Source: Paenibacillus dauci
GTDB taxonomy: Bacteria; Bacillota; Bacilli; Paenibacillales; Paenibacillaceae
Direction of reading: 5' to 3'
Assembly: GCF_000971985.1 (NCBI RefSeq)
Contig: NZ_LAQQ01000005.1
Location: 62,001 to 126,000 of the forward strand
DNA: 64,000 bases
Shown: positions 56,890 through 64,000 of the stretch, piece after piece
How positions within the stretch are numbered: position 1 is the stretch's first letter
How the letters are laid out: each line of letters begins with the position of its first letter
Notes under the pieces: generated by a model
Told to the model about the DNA's origin: nothing
Databases searched by the model: none
The model's input: the letters and a program-made list of their open reading frames with translations, nothing else
Made by a program: the position numbers and the translations under genes

Positions 56890-57636
56890 CTAATTCCTGC
56901 TGTCTGTTTTTTTCTCATTTAAACGTCTATAAATAGCCTGCAGCTGGTCATACTTCTGCTCAATATTGACCGAATATCCATGACTTATGATATCTGCTTC
57001 ACCCAGATGATCAAACACAACACGCAGCGGTGTATGAATCTCCGTAAAAAATACTCCTTCCATAAATAAATCATGCAGCTCATGAATATGAAAAGTCTCC
57101 TCAAACACAGTACTTTCACATTTGATTCGTCCATCCTGATAAACTGTCAAATAAACCAGGTAATTCTTCTGTTCGCGACGCATAAAGATAAAACTGCCAT
57201 CGCCATGCACAGGTGTGTACTCATCCTCGGACGGTATATAAAAGTCTTGCGGTTCAGCCAATGGGATAATTCGGCGCTGTTCCATTTTCATTTTCTCTTC
57301 CAGTGTCATTTTGTAAATGTTGGTCATAGAAGGGTTCAAATCGTGCAATACATTCACAATGCGTTCATAGTAACCTTCTTGATCATAATTCCATTTCCCC
57401 TGCAATACACGAAAGCTTCCCAGATCAAATACCATAATCGATTCGCGTTCCGGTACGGAAGCTGTCAGCCAACCCAACTCTATTTTCTGTGATAATCCCT
57501 GCATATCGACTAATTCCCAGCAGTTAACCATACCATCTTCAAAAATATGCACATTGATATACATGTATTCCCCATTACTGATAAAACCAGGAACCGTAGT
57601 GCCTTCAATTGTTTTTTGTCTGCTAATTTTATGCAT
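56890..57636 (-). CDS. unknown protein with internally duplicated domain
   Basis: A 248-aa soluble protein. Two halves look related: YMYINVHIFEDGMVNCWELV (residue about 24) matches YLVYLTVYQDGRIKCESTVF (about 155), each followed by a hydrophobic strand pair (ESIMVFDLGSFRVL and TPLRVVFDHLGEADI) and a Y-rich helix. No enzyme motifs. I do not recognise a family. GAGAGGA precedes the ATG. Confidence 0.6.
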   Translation of the reverse strand: MHKISRQKTIEGTTVPGFISNGEYMYINVHIFEDGMVNCWELVDMQGLSQKIELGWLTASVPERESIMVFDLGSFRVLQGKWNYDQEGYYERIVNVLHDLNPSMTNIYKMTLEEKMKMEQRRIIPLAEPQDFYIPSEDEYTPVHGDGSFIFMRREQKNYLVYLTVYQDGRIKCESTVFEETFHIHELHDLFMEGVFFTEIHTPLRVVFDHLGEADIISHGYSVNIEQKYDQLQAIYRRLNEKKTDSRN

Positions 57637-57820
57637 GATTTTTTCCTCTCCTTTTGGTACGTACTGCAGCTTTTCTCTTTTTTTTGATATTGCTTTATCT
57701 ATTTATTAATTAATTTCTTACCTTCTTAATCATATATTTTCACATAATGTGGATGAAGATTCAAATGGTGGAATTGATTATAGCCTGCCAACCCCCTCAG
57801 AGACAGAGGAGAAAGCAGCA

Positions 57821-57868
57821 AAAAGACCGGTCAAAAATGATAGTATTCTACCATTTTCAGCCGGTCTC
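57821..57868 (-). terminator. terminator after the first PepSY gene
   Basis: Long stem on the minus strand, AGACCGGCTGAAAATGGTAG with CTATCATTTTTGACCGGTCT, then TTTT; one of the strongest in the window. Confidence 0.85.
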
Positions 57869-57933
57869 TGTCTGTTCAGCAGATATGAATCACTGCATAA
57901 GCACTTTCTCTTCTTACTTTATTCCAATTGGTA

Positions 57934-58524
57934 TTAATCGTTGTCGTTATCATCATCGTCATTATCAAAGTCTTTATCGACTGTGGTGACTTTGCCGGTA
58001 GCTGCATCAATCTCTACAGTAGCTTCGCCACCTGTAATACGCAGATCCACTTCATATTGAATCCGGCCATCTTCTTCATCACGTTCAATACCAGTAACGG
58101 TACCGCTCACCTGGGCTTTGGCAATTTGTGCAGCCTGTTCATTGGTTTTCACTTTCAGATTGGCCGTATTTACGTTTTGCTGGTCACGGTTGGTCGCTTC
58201 GTTATCGTCATTATCATCGGTAACGGTACGAATAACTTTACCGTTCAATGCGTTGATATGCACATCTACATCAGCTGCCTGCGGACGATCCACATCCACT
58301 TCATAGTAGAGTTGGCCTCGTTCACGATCCAGTTCGATACTTTCTACTGTACCACCGGATACTTTTTGCAGAGCAATGGCTTCTGCTTTTTGAATACCGA
58401 TGACATTGTTCAGATTGCTCTGGCTGGTTGCTGTGCTCCCGCTTGTAGCTGCGAAGACGCTGCCCGCTGTTCCCAGAGTAATAGCTGCTGTAAGTACACT
58501 AATTCCAACTTTTTTGTTCATCAT
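57934..58524 (-). CDS. secreted double-PepSY protein, YkoI/YkoJ-like
   Basis: A 196-aa exported protein: signal peptide MMNKKVGISVLTAAITLGTA with cleavage at VFA (residue 25), then two PepSY domains (about 40-105: IGIQKAEAIALQKVSGG, YYEVDVDRPQ; about 120-190: QAAQIAKAQVSGTVTGIE, YEVDLRITGG). The C-terminus is almost all Asp and Asn. PepSY domains are thought to inhibit secreted peptidases. GAGGAGG precedes the ATG. It is the last gene of a group with a second PepSY protein and a two-component system. Confidence 0.8.
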   Translation of the reverse strand: MMNKKVGISVLTAAITLGTAGSVFAATSGSTATSQSNLNNVIGIQKAEAIALQKVSGGTVESIELDRERGQLYYEVDVDRPQAADVDVHINALNGKVIRTVTDDNDDNEATNRDQQNVNTANLKVKTNEQAAQIAKAQVSGTVTGIERDEEDGRIQYEVDLRITGGEATVEIDAATGKVTTVDKDFDNDDDDNDND

Positions 58525-58660
58525 AAGTAACTCCTCCTCATATGCTGTGCTGTTTATCGGGTATGCTTATACTATAAAGTCCCCGAATGAGACGAAGATT
58601 ACAGCAAGATTAGAATTTGATGAGAAGCCCTTGCAGGCAGGATGCATGAACAAGATGAAA

Positions 58661-59386
58661 TTAGGACTCCGATTCGTCGGCATCATCCCAGGTGACAGAC
58701 ATGACTTCACCAGAAATAGCATTGATCTGCACCGTCGCTTCACGATCATCGGCTGTATCAATTTCTACCAGATAATAACGCTGGCCCTGCTTATCGCCAT
58801 GTTCATATTCGGTATCATCAACTGTTCCATTTACCTGTTGAAGTGCGATTCGTTCTGCCTTTTCTGCACTAATCACACCTGATGGAGATACGGTTGGAGA
58901 TCCGGATGATTTATCATTTTGCGGTTCATTGGTTGGAGTCGATTGTTTTGCTGATGATGGATTGCCAGATACACCAGCTGATGATGAAGCGGATGGGTTC
59001 TGTTGTTGGACAGAAGACTCCGTATTCGGCGACGAGGAAGACGGACTATTGTCTGTAATCGTGGTTTTGGACGGATGATTATCTTTGGAACTGCTACTTG
59101 CTGCTGTGTCTTCTATACGTTTGATCGACTGAATATCCCCATTTTGTGCACCCAGTACCATATCATAGATGCCCTGCTTCGACTGCAACCGGATATTATA
59201 CGTATCTCCCTGCTGAATCAAACGGGTAATCTCTCCCGGATATTCTGCCAGTACACGCTGATTCACTTCTTCTACAGTAAGCGTCGGTGAAGTCTGAAGC
59301 CATGTTCTCCAGATCAGAACACCTACACACAATATAATAACGCATGCTGCCACACCTCCTGTAAGCCACCAGCGACGTTTAATCAT
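58661..59386 (-). CDS. membrane-anchored PepSY protein, YkoJ/YkoI-like
   Basis: A 241-aa protein with an N-terminal transmembrane anchor (residues 5-27), a first PepSY-like domain (LTVEEVNQRVLAEYPGEI to IYDMVLGAQNGDIQSIKRI), a Ser/Pro-rich linker (95-160) and a second PepSY domain (SAEKAERIALQQVNGTVDD, YYLVEIDTADD). GGGGGAGG precedes the ATG. It lies between the kinase gene and the other PepSY gene on the same strand, as ykoJ/ykoI follow ykoGH in B. subtilis. Confidence 0.8.
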   Translation of the reverse strand: MIKRRWWLTGGVAACVIILCVGVLIWRTWLQTSPTLTVEEVNQRVLAEYPGEITRLIQQGDTYNIRLQSKQGIYDMVLGAQNGDIQSIKRIEDTAASSSSKDNHPSKTTITDNSPSSSSPNTESSVQQQNPSASSSAGVSGNPSSAKQSTPTNEPQNDKSSGSPTVSPSGVISAEKAERIALQQVNGTVDDTEYEHGDKQGQRYYLVEIDTADDREATVQINAISGEVMSVTWDDADESES

Positions 59387-59508
59387 ATCTGTTCCTCCCC
59401 CTTTTATATGGCTCTACGATTTCATGGATTCGGAACATCACTGTGGCATGACCACTATGAATCCATGGCAGACACAATCGTATCTACTTTATTCCAGTAT
59501 ACGAGGGC

Positions 59509-60972
59509 TCAATTAGAATTCGCTGAGAAAGAAGGCAGGGGAGCAGAAGTTTCCGGCAAAGAAAGAATAGCACTTGTACCTTGTCCGGCAGTGCTCTCTA
59601 GACGTATCGAAGCACCTAGAGCTTCTGCGATTCGGCGAGCCAGTGTCAGACCAAGTCCAGAACCACCGGTATCCTGGCGAACCCTTGCTTCATCCACCCG
59701 ATAAAATCGGTCGAACACTTTATCCAGATCTGCTGCCGGTATACCAATTCCGTGATCAATAATTTTGATACATCGATTGGACGGGATCGCTGCTGTATTC
59801 TGAGTTTTGCCTGCAGATCCTGACGGAGGTAGTAAATGTTCCACTGTCAATTCAATAATTATATCGTCACTGCTATATTTGCGTGCGTTATCCAGCAAAA
59901 TAAACATCATCTGACGCAGCTTGCCTGCATCGGTCTGTATTACGAGAAGTTCTGGCTGCTTCTCCAGCTCTGGATCTAGCCGCATCTCGATCCGGCGATG
60001 ATAAGCCGTATCAAACTCTCTGACCAGCTGCTGTGCCTGTTCCAGCAGGTTAACAGGCTCCAGTGTTAAATTCCACTGTTCCTCATGTCTTGCCAGCATC
60101 AACAGCTGTTCGGTCATCTCCTTCATACGGATAGCTTCGGAATGGATTGCTTCTACCGATTCTTCAAATAGATCAGGACGATCCCTACCGCGGCGTTTGA
60201 GCAGACTTGCATAACTCTCGATAATGGTCAGCGGCGTACGCAGCTCGTGTGAGGCGTTAGAGACAAACTGCTTTTGCTTGTCATAGTTGCTTTCCAGCAG
60301 ATCCATCATGCTATTGAACGTTGCGCTCATCTCGTAGAGCTCATCACTGGATGCTGGTGGCATCGTTAATCGCTGAAACTGACCGCTTCGACGAATATCA
60401 CGCATCGTAGCGGTAATGGCAGCAATCGGACGAATAATAATCCGGCCGAGTACATGACCCGACAGAAATACCGGAATCATCGCCAGCCCTGTGACGATTA
60501 GCAGTACGATTCGCAGGGCGCGCAGGTATTCCTCAGTCTGGCGCAGACTCTCAGTGATCTGAATATCTACGACCTGTCCATCGTTCCAGATAACAGGTAC
60601 AGACACAAATACATAACGCTGCTGCTCATAGGTGATAATCTCTGCTGTACGTTCTTCCATATATTTTACAGGACGCTGAGCCAGCTGCTGCTGATCTGCT
60701 GAAGTCACAAGCAGTGTATTACTGCCTGTCTCACGGACCATTCGAATCATTCCTTCTATCGGAACATAAGCCCGCAGCAGATCGGCAGCTGGCGTATCTA
60801 CCGATGACTGGCGCATGTTATCCGCAGTCTTGTTCGTCTGTGACTCTACACGGCTCTGCTGCTGCTGGAGTGTCATGGTGCTGAATACAATATAGACAAT
60901 CAGATTCGTAGTTAGAAATAACAGGGCAAACAGTACAGATGAATACAGATGGATCTTGGTACGCAGCTTCAT
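59509..60972 (-). CDS. sensor histidine kinase, YkoH-like
   Basis: A 487-aa membrane kinase: transmembrane helix 1 (residues 8-35), extracellular sensor domain (36-155), helix 2 (160-180), HAMP, HisKA with H-box VSNASHELRTPLT, and HATPase (LLDNARKYS, DHGIGIPA, GGSGLGLTLARR). Its ATG overlaps the response regulator stop (ATGA). The partners are the OmpR-type regulator upstream and, probably, the PepSY proteins downstream. Confidence 0.88.
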   Translation of the reverse strand: MKLRTKIHLYSSVLFALLFLTTNLIVYIVFSTMTLQQQQSRVESQTNKTADNMRQSSVDTPAADLLRAYVPIEGMIRMVRETGSNTLLVTSADQQQLAQRPVKYMEERTAEIITYEQQRYVFVSVPVIWNDGQVVDIQITESLRQTEEYLRALRIVLLIVTGLAMIPVFLSGHVLGRIIIRPIAAITATMRDIRRSGQFQRLTMPPASSDELYEMSATFNSMMDLLESNYDKQKQFVSNASHELRTPLTIIESYASLLKRRGRDRPDLFEESVEAIHSEAIRMKEMTEQLLMLARHEEQWNLTLEPVNLLEQAQQLVREFDTAYHRRIEMRLDPELEKQPELLVIQTDAGKLRQMMFILLDNARKYSSDDIIIELTVEHLLPPSGSAGKTQNTAAIPSNRCIKIIDHGIGIPAADLDKVFDRFYRVDEARVRQDTGGSGLGLTLARRIAEALGASIRLESTAGQGTSAILSLPETSAPLPSFSANSN

Positions 60973-61667
60973 CCGTTATCCCGGAGTACATACCCGACAC
61001 CGCGAACGGTATGAATCAGTTCACGGTCGTATCCCTCGTCTACCTTTTTGCGTACATAGCGTATGTATACATCCACTACATTGGTGTCCCCATAGTAATC
61101 ATAGCCCCAGACTCCAGCCAGAATCTGATCCCGGTTTAGCACCTGACGCTGATTGCGCAGCAAATAAGCCAGCAGGTCAAACTCCCTTGGGGTGAGTTCG
61201 ATCGAATGACCAGCCCGCTCTACTTCACGGGTGCCTTCATTCAAGCGAAGTTCTCCCGCAGCAAGCCATCCATCATTTTCCGTCACTGCCGCTGCTTGCT
61301 GTTGTTCACGCAGGCGCAGTGCAGCCCGAACACGTGCCAGCAGCTCTTCAATCTGAAAAGGCTTGGTCACATAATCATTGGCTCCCAGATCAAGTCCGGA
61401 TACTTTGTCTTCCACAGAATCCTTGGCTGTCAATAAAATGACCATCGTCGCCGGATCACTAGTACGAATACGACGCAGGATCTCGATTCCACTCATCTCC
61501 GGCAGCATCACATCCAGCAGAACTAGATCCCAACTGTCTTCCTGGTACATATCCCAGGCTTGGGCACCATTATAAGCCTGGGATACTTCATACCCTTCTG
61601 CTTCCAGTTCAATCTGCAGCAGCCTGGATATTTTATGTTCGTCTTCCACGATTAAAATGCCTGACAT
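60969..61667 (-). CDS. OmpR-family response regulator, YkoG-like
   Basis: A 232-aa regulator: receiver (ILIVEDEHKISRLL, acceptor Asp in LVLLDVMLPEMSG, Lys in YVTKPF) and a winged-helix DNA-binding domain (TPREFDLLAYLLRNQRQVLN, GDTNVVDVYIRYVRKK). First gene of the group; AGGAGG precedes the ATG. Confidence 0.9.
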   Translation of the reverse strand: MSGILIVEDEHKISRLLQIELEAEGYEVSQAYNGAQAWDMYQEDSWDLVLLDVMLPEMSGIEILRRIRTSDPATMVILLTAKDSVEDKVSGLDLGANDYVTKPFQIEELLARVRAALRLREQQQAAAVTENDGWLAAGELRLNEGTREVERAGHSIELTPREFDLLAYLLRNQRQVLNRDQILAGVWGYDYYGDTNVVDVYIRYVRKKVDEGYDRELIHTVRGVGYVLRDNG

Positions 61668-61694
61668 ATGAAGCCTCCTCTATCGTCTACCCTT

Positions 61695-62207
61695 TTATTC
61701 TTTCATGATTTTCTGGTAGCTGGCAATATCAAGCCAGCGATCAAATTTGCGCCCAATCTGACGGAAATGGGCACACTTCTCATACCCGTTACGCTCGAAC
61801 AAACGAATACTGTTCACATTTTCTGTACATACGGTAGCAACCAGTACATGGAATCCACTTTCAGCAGCGACTTTTTCCAAAAAATGCAGTGCTTGACTGC
61901 CCAGACCCTTACCTGTCTGATCCGGATGAAGATAGATGGTTACTTCCGCTGTCGTATCATAGGCCTGCTTGCTTTTATGCGGGGTCAAGAGTATATAACC
62001 TGCAATCTCTGCGAATGATTCTTCATTGCGGATAATATAGGATTTGTAATGGGAAGGGACATTTATCAGCTGTGCACGCATCTGCTCCAACGTTAGCGGT
62101 TCGGTATGAAAAGATATGGTTGTATTCAACACATAATAATTATAAATAGATAAAACAGCCGGCAAATGCTGCTCCTGCACCGGCTCAAACTGGATAGTCA
62201 TTGTCAT
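61695..62207 (-). CDS. GNAT N-acetyltransferase, Pat/YwnH-like
   Basis: A 170-aa acetyltransferase. The acetyl-CoA loop is HPDQTGKGLGSQALHFLE near residue 100, followed by ENVNSIRLFERNGYE. The overall pattern (VLSIYNYYVLNTTISFHTEP) is that of phosphinothricin/methionine-sulfoximine-type acetyltransferases. The ATG at 62205-62207 has GAGGAG 9 bases upstream. First of a run of four GNAT genes on this strand. Confidence 0.82.
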   Translation of the reverse strand: MTMTIQFEPVQEQHLPAVLSIYNYYVLNTTISFHTEPLTLEQMRAQLINVPSHYKSYIIRNEESFAEIAGYILLTPHKSKQAYDTTAEVTIYLHPDQTGKGLGSQALHFLEKVAAESGFHVLVATVCTENVNSIRLFERNGYEKCAHFRQIGRKFDRWLDIASYQKIMKE

Positions 62208-62233
62208 GATCAATATCTCCTCACCCTATCAAA

Positions 62234-62776
62234 TTATAAAAAATAATGCATGATCCACTGCAGCCCGACAATACCTTGCCGCCGCATTCCCTGATCTATA
62301 AATCCATAGCGGCTATACAGCTGCTGTGCCGGTTCATTTTTCACATTTACTGCCAGAACGAGCTCTCGAATCTCCGGAAAATGCTGCCCCACCCAATCTG
62401 GCAGCTGACGCATCGCCTGACCCGCATACCCGCGCCCCTGCCGGGAATAATCGATTAATAACGCCCGAAGGAGCATGAGTTCCGGGACAGGTGTACTGGT
62501 ATAGGATTGGTAGGATAGAATACCGGTACCGATATGTAAAATAAAGAACCCCACCGCTTCTCCGGCAGCAGTAATAACTACCGGATAACGGTCAGGATCG
62601 GTCAAAGCTCGTTCAAGCACTTCCACCGGCAGCGCAGTAAAACGATGTTGTTCTGTAGGTAGCTCAAACTTCATCAGCGCTTCCAGATGCCCCGGATGAT
62701 AGAATTCCAGCTTGACCTCCGGTGCAGACGAGGTCAACGAGAACTGCGAGGATGAAGTGGACGGATCAGATAACAT
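62234..62776 (-). CDS. GNAT N-acetyltransferase
   Basis: A 180-aa acetyltransferase. Acetyl-CoA motif SRQGRGYAGQAMRQLPDWV near residue 112, then NVKNEPAQQLYSRYGFIDQG. N-terminal 20 residues are Ser-rich and may be dispensable. AGGAG precedes the ATG. The gap to the next gene (61695-62207) is 26 bases, consistent with one transcript. Substrate unknown. Confidence 0.8.
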   Translation of the reverse strand: MLSDPSTSSSQFSLTSSAPEVKLEFYHPGHLEALMKFELPTEQHRFTALPVEVLERALTDPDRYPVVITAAGEAVGFFILHIGTGILSYQSYTSTPVPELMLLRALLIDYSRQGRGYAGQAMRQLPDWVGQHFPEIRELVLAVNVKNEPAQQLYSRYGFIDQGMRRQGIVGLQWIMHYFL

Positions 62777-62814
62777 ATTCTACACTCCTGTCTTCAAAAG
62801 AATGCATGCCAGCC

Positions 62815-63246
62815 TTAACTATCTACAGACCGCACACAGCGAAATCGCTCGACACCAAGATATCTCTCTCCCAGACTGTAAATGGCAAATCCACTCTGTC
62901 GATAAAATCCAACTGCCTCCCTATCCGTTTCGGCAAATAGCTGAATTGATGAATGTTCGCTGTGATAGGTCTGTATCATTTGTCTACCAATTCCCGCCTG
63001 CTGATGATCCAGCATGACTGCCAGATGAGTAATTTCGTGCAAAACGTCACTATGAACATGGATACCCATAATTCCCACCAGTTGATCTGCCTGAACCCAC
63101 CCATATAATCGCAAAGAATGACCCGCTGCATATTGCATATAGATCTGTTCAATTCGATGCGAAGTTTCCATACATAGACCCAGAAGCTCTATAATGGCAT
63201 TCCTGTATTTACCTTCCTGCCAACGGATAAATTGCCCATCAACCAT
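62815..63246 (-). CDS. GNAT N-acetyltransferase, small
   Basis: A protein of about 143 aa with the GNAT motifs DHQQAGIGRQMIQTYH and ETDREAVGFYRQSGFAIYS. The start is uncertain: ATG 63246 begins MVDGQFIRW and has no clear ribosome binding site; a TTG further upstream (63270) is also possible. Substrate unknown. It lies 38 bases before the previous gene. Confidence 0.72.
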   Translation of the reverse strand: MVDGQFIRWQEGKYRNAIIELLGLCMETSHRIEQIYMQYAAGHSLRLYGWVQADQLVGIMGIHVHSDVLHEITHLAVMLDHQQAGIGRQMIQTYHSEHSSIQLFAETDREAVGFYRQSGFAIYSLGERYLGVERFRCVRSVDS

Positions 63247-63302
63247 GCCGAAGCACGGAAGATGGAGCAAAAAACAGGATCGGCTTATTTATAAAATGAT
63301 GC

Positions 63303-63857
63303 TTAATCATGTGTTATGCCAGCATACAGTTTAACATCATGGAATCTGCCTTTGGCATACAGATGTTTGCGCAAAAGACCTTCGTACTGCATACCCAGCT
63401 TCTCCAGTACGCGACCAGAACCGATATTTTCCGGCATGCAGCGTGCTTCAATTCGCATTAACTTCATGTGCTCACGACCAAATTGCAGAATAGCATTCAT
63501 CGCTTCAGTCATATACCCCCGATTCCAGTAAGGACGTGCCAGCGCATAACCTATTTCTGCACGAAATTGCCGGATATCCCAATTGACATACCCTGCGGTT
63601 CCAATCATTCGCCCTGACTCTTTATCCTGAATAGCCCAGGGAGCCACTTGTCCTTCGGCATACAGACCCAGCAGATGTTCAATAAAAGCATCCGCATCAT
63701 CGATGGACTGATACGTATGCCAGGTCACATAACGCGTGAGCTCCGAATCTGACCCATACTCGTACATATCTTCCCGATCTTCCTTCGTTACCGGACGCAG
63801 CAACAGCCGCTCCGTCTCCAATACCGGCAAATATCCGAATACATCTTCCACGCGCAT
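63303..63857 (-). CDS. RimJ/RimL-type GNAT acetyltransferase
   Basis: A 184-aa acetyltransferase of the ribosomal-protein type: ETERLLLRPVTKEDREDMYE at the start, AEIGYALARPYWNRGYMTEA in the middle (acetyl-CoA loop), NIGSGRVLEKLGMQYEG near the end. The ATG at 63855-63857 has AAGGAG 8 bases upstream. It is the first of the run of four GNAT genes; the protein acetylated is not known. Confidence 0.82.
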   Translation of the reverse strand: MRVEDVFGYLPVLETERLLLRPVTKEDREDMYEYGSDSELTRYVTWHTYQSIDDADAFIEHLLGLYAEGQVAPWAIQDKESGRMIGTAGYVNWDIRQFRAEIGYALARPYWNRGYMTEAMNAILQFGREHMKLMRIEARCMPENIGSGRVLEKLGMQYEGLLRKHLYAKGRFHDVKLYAGITHD

Positions 63858-64000
63858 ATTCCACACTCCTTCGCTATTATGTACCGACTATGACCCTTTT
63901 CCAAAATACAATGTGCTAGCTAAAGATTATTTCGTATTTTATCATAAATAAAGCCTGTATTGCTCTCTTATATTTGCGCATAAAAAGAACAAGGCTGCCC

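Noticed and set aside
57749-57989. Short plus-strand frames near the PepSY terminator
   Set aside because: They overlap the strong terminator at 57821-57868 and have no start signal.
1-64000. CRISPR array, insertion sequence, prophage, tRNA or rRNA genes
   Set aside because: None seen: no regularly spaced repeats, no transposase or integrase, no cloverleaf or rRNA blocks recognised by eye.

Overview
The window reads as chromosomal DNA of a low-to-mid GC Gram-positive bacterium, most likely Paenibacillus or a close relative. The evidence is the strong AGGAGG-type ribosome binding sites, a T-box leader, ydaO-type c-di-AMP riboswitches, a 7-1-7 Fur box, CcpA-type cre sites, lysyl-phosphatidylglycerol synthase MprF, a YesN-type response regulator and many secreted or lipoprotein genes. 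I saw no rRNA, tRNA, insertion sequence, prophage or CRISPR array, so this is ordinary chromosome rather than an island. All family names are by recognition; no database search was run.

Layout. 1-6.2 kb: a partial gene (probably uroporphyrinogen-III synthase), a flavin reductase-like protein, a TetR-MFS drug-efflux pair with an LmrA/YxaF-like operator, a Mug-type DNA glycosylase, an IDEAL-domain protein, a DUF4190 membrane protein and a CatE-like VOC dioxygenase. 6.4-15.7 kb: envelope and secretion genes (FnIII-CBM3 protein, multicopper oxidase lipoprotein, MprF, secreted proteins, BcrC-like phosphatase). 15.9-23.2 kb: MtaD-like deaminase, threonine synthase, an orphan YesN-type regulator, a Fur-box-preceded YumC/YcgT reductase, cardiolipin synthase. 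23.6-26.4 kb: a T-box leader and a threonyl-tRNA synthetase whose editing site is altered. 26.7-32.7 kb: secreted proteins, a DUF4097 protein and a MEDS-domain hybrid kinase.

32.7-40.6 kb is the most striking region: a potassium-uptake kdp operon on the minus strand. Two tandem c-di-AMP riboswitches, each followed by a terminator-like hairpin, precede an uncharacterised 35-aa membrane ORF that overlaps kdpF, then kdpA, kdpB, kdpC and a 779-aa protein made of two head-to-tail copies of the KdpD sensor region (KdpD ATPase-like plus USP) with no histidine kinase. The first copy is diverged. No kdpE is present.

41-50 kb: SMI1-LRR fusion, DUF4177, histidine phosphatase, MBL-fold hydrolase, an XRE/MmyB-like regulator divergent from a fabF, a P-loop kinase, a small membrane protein, and an ECF sigma factor closely followed by a clpP homologue. 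50-56.3 kb: a YHYH/copper-amine-oxidase-stalk protein with a disrupted signal peptide, and a maltodextrin ABC transporter operon (malEFG type) divergent from a LacI-family regulator that carries a +1 frameshift. The two lesions, both at homopolymers about 5 kb apart, are either real or assembly errors. 56.5-64 kb: two small or unknown proteins, a ykoGH-like two-component system with two PepSY genes, and four GNAT acetyltransferases in a row.
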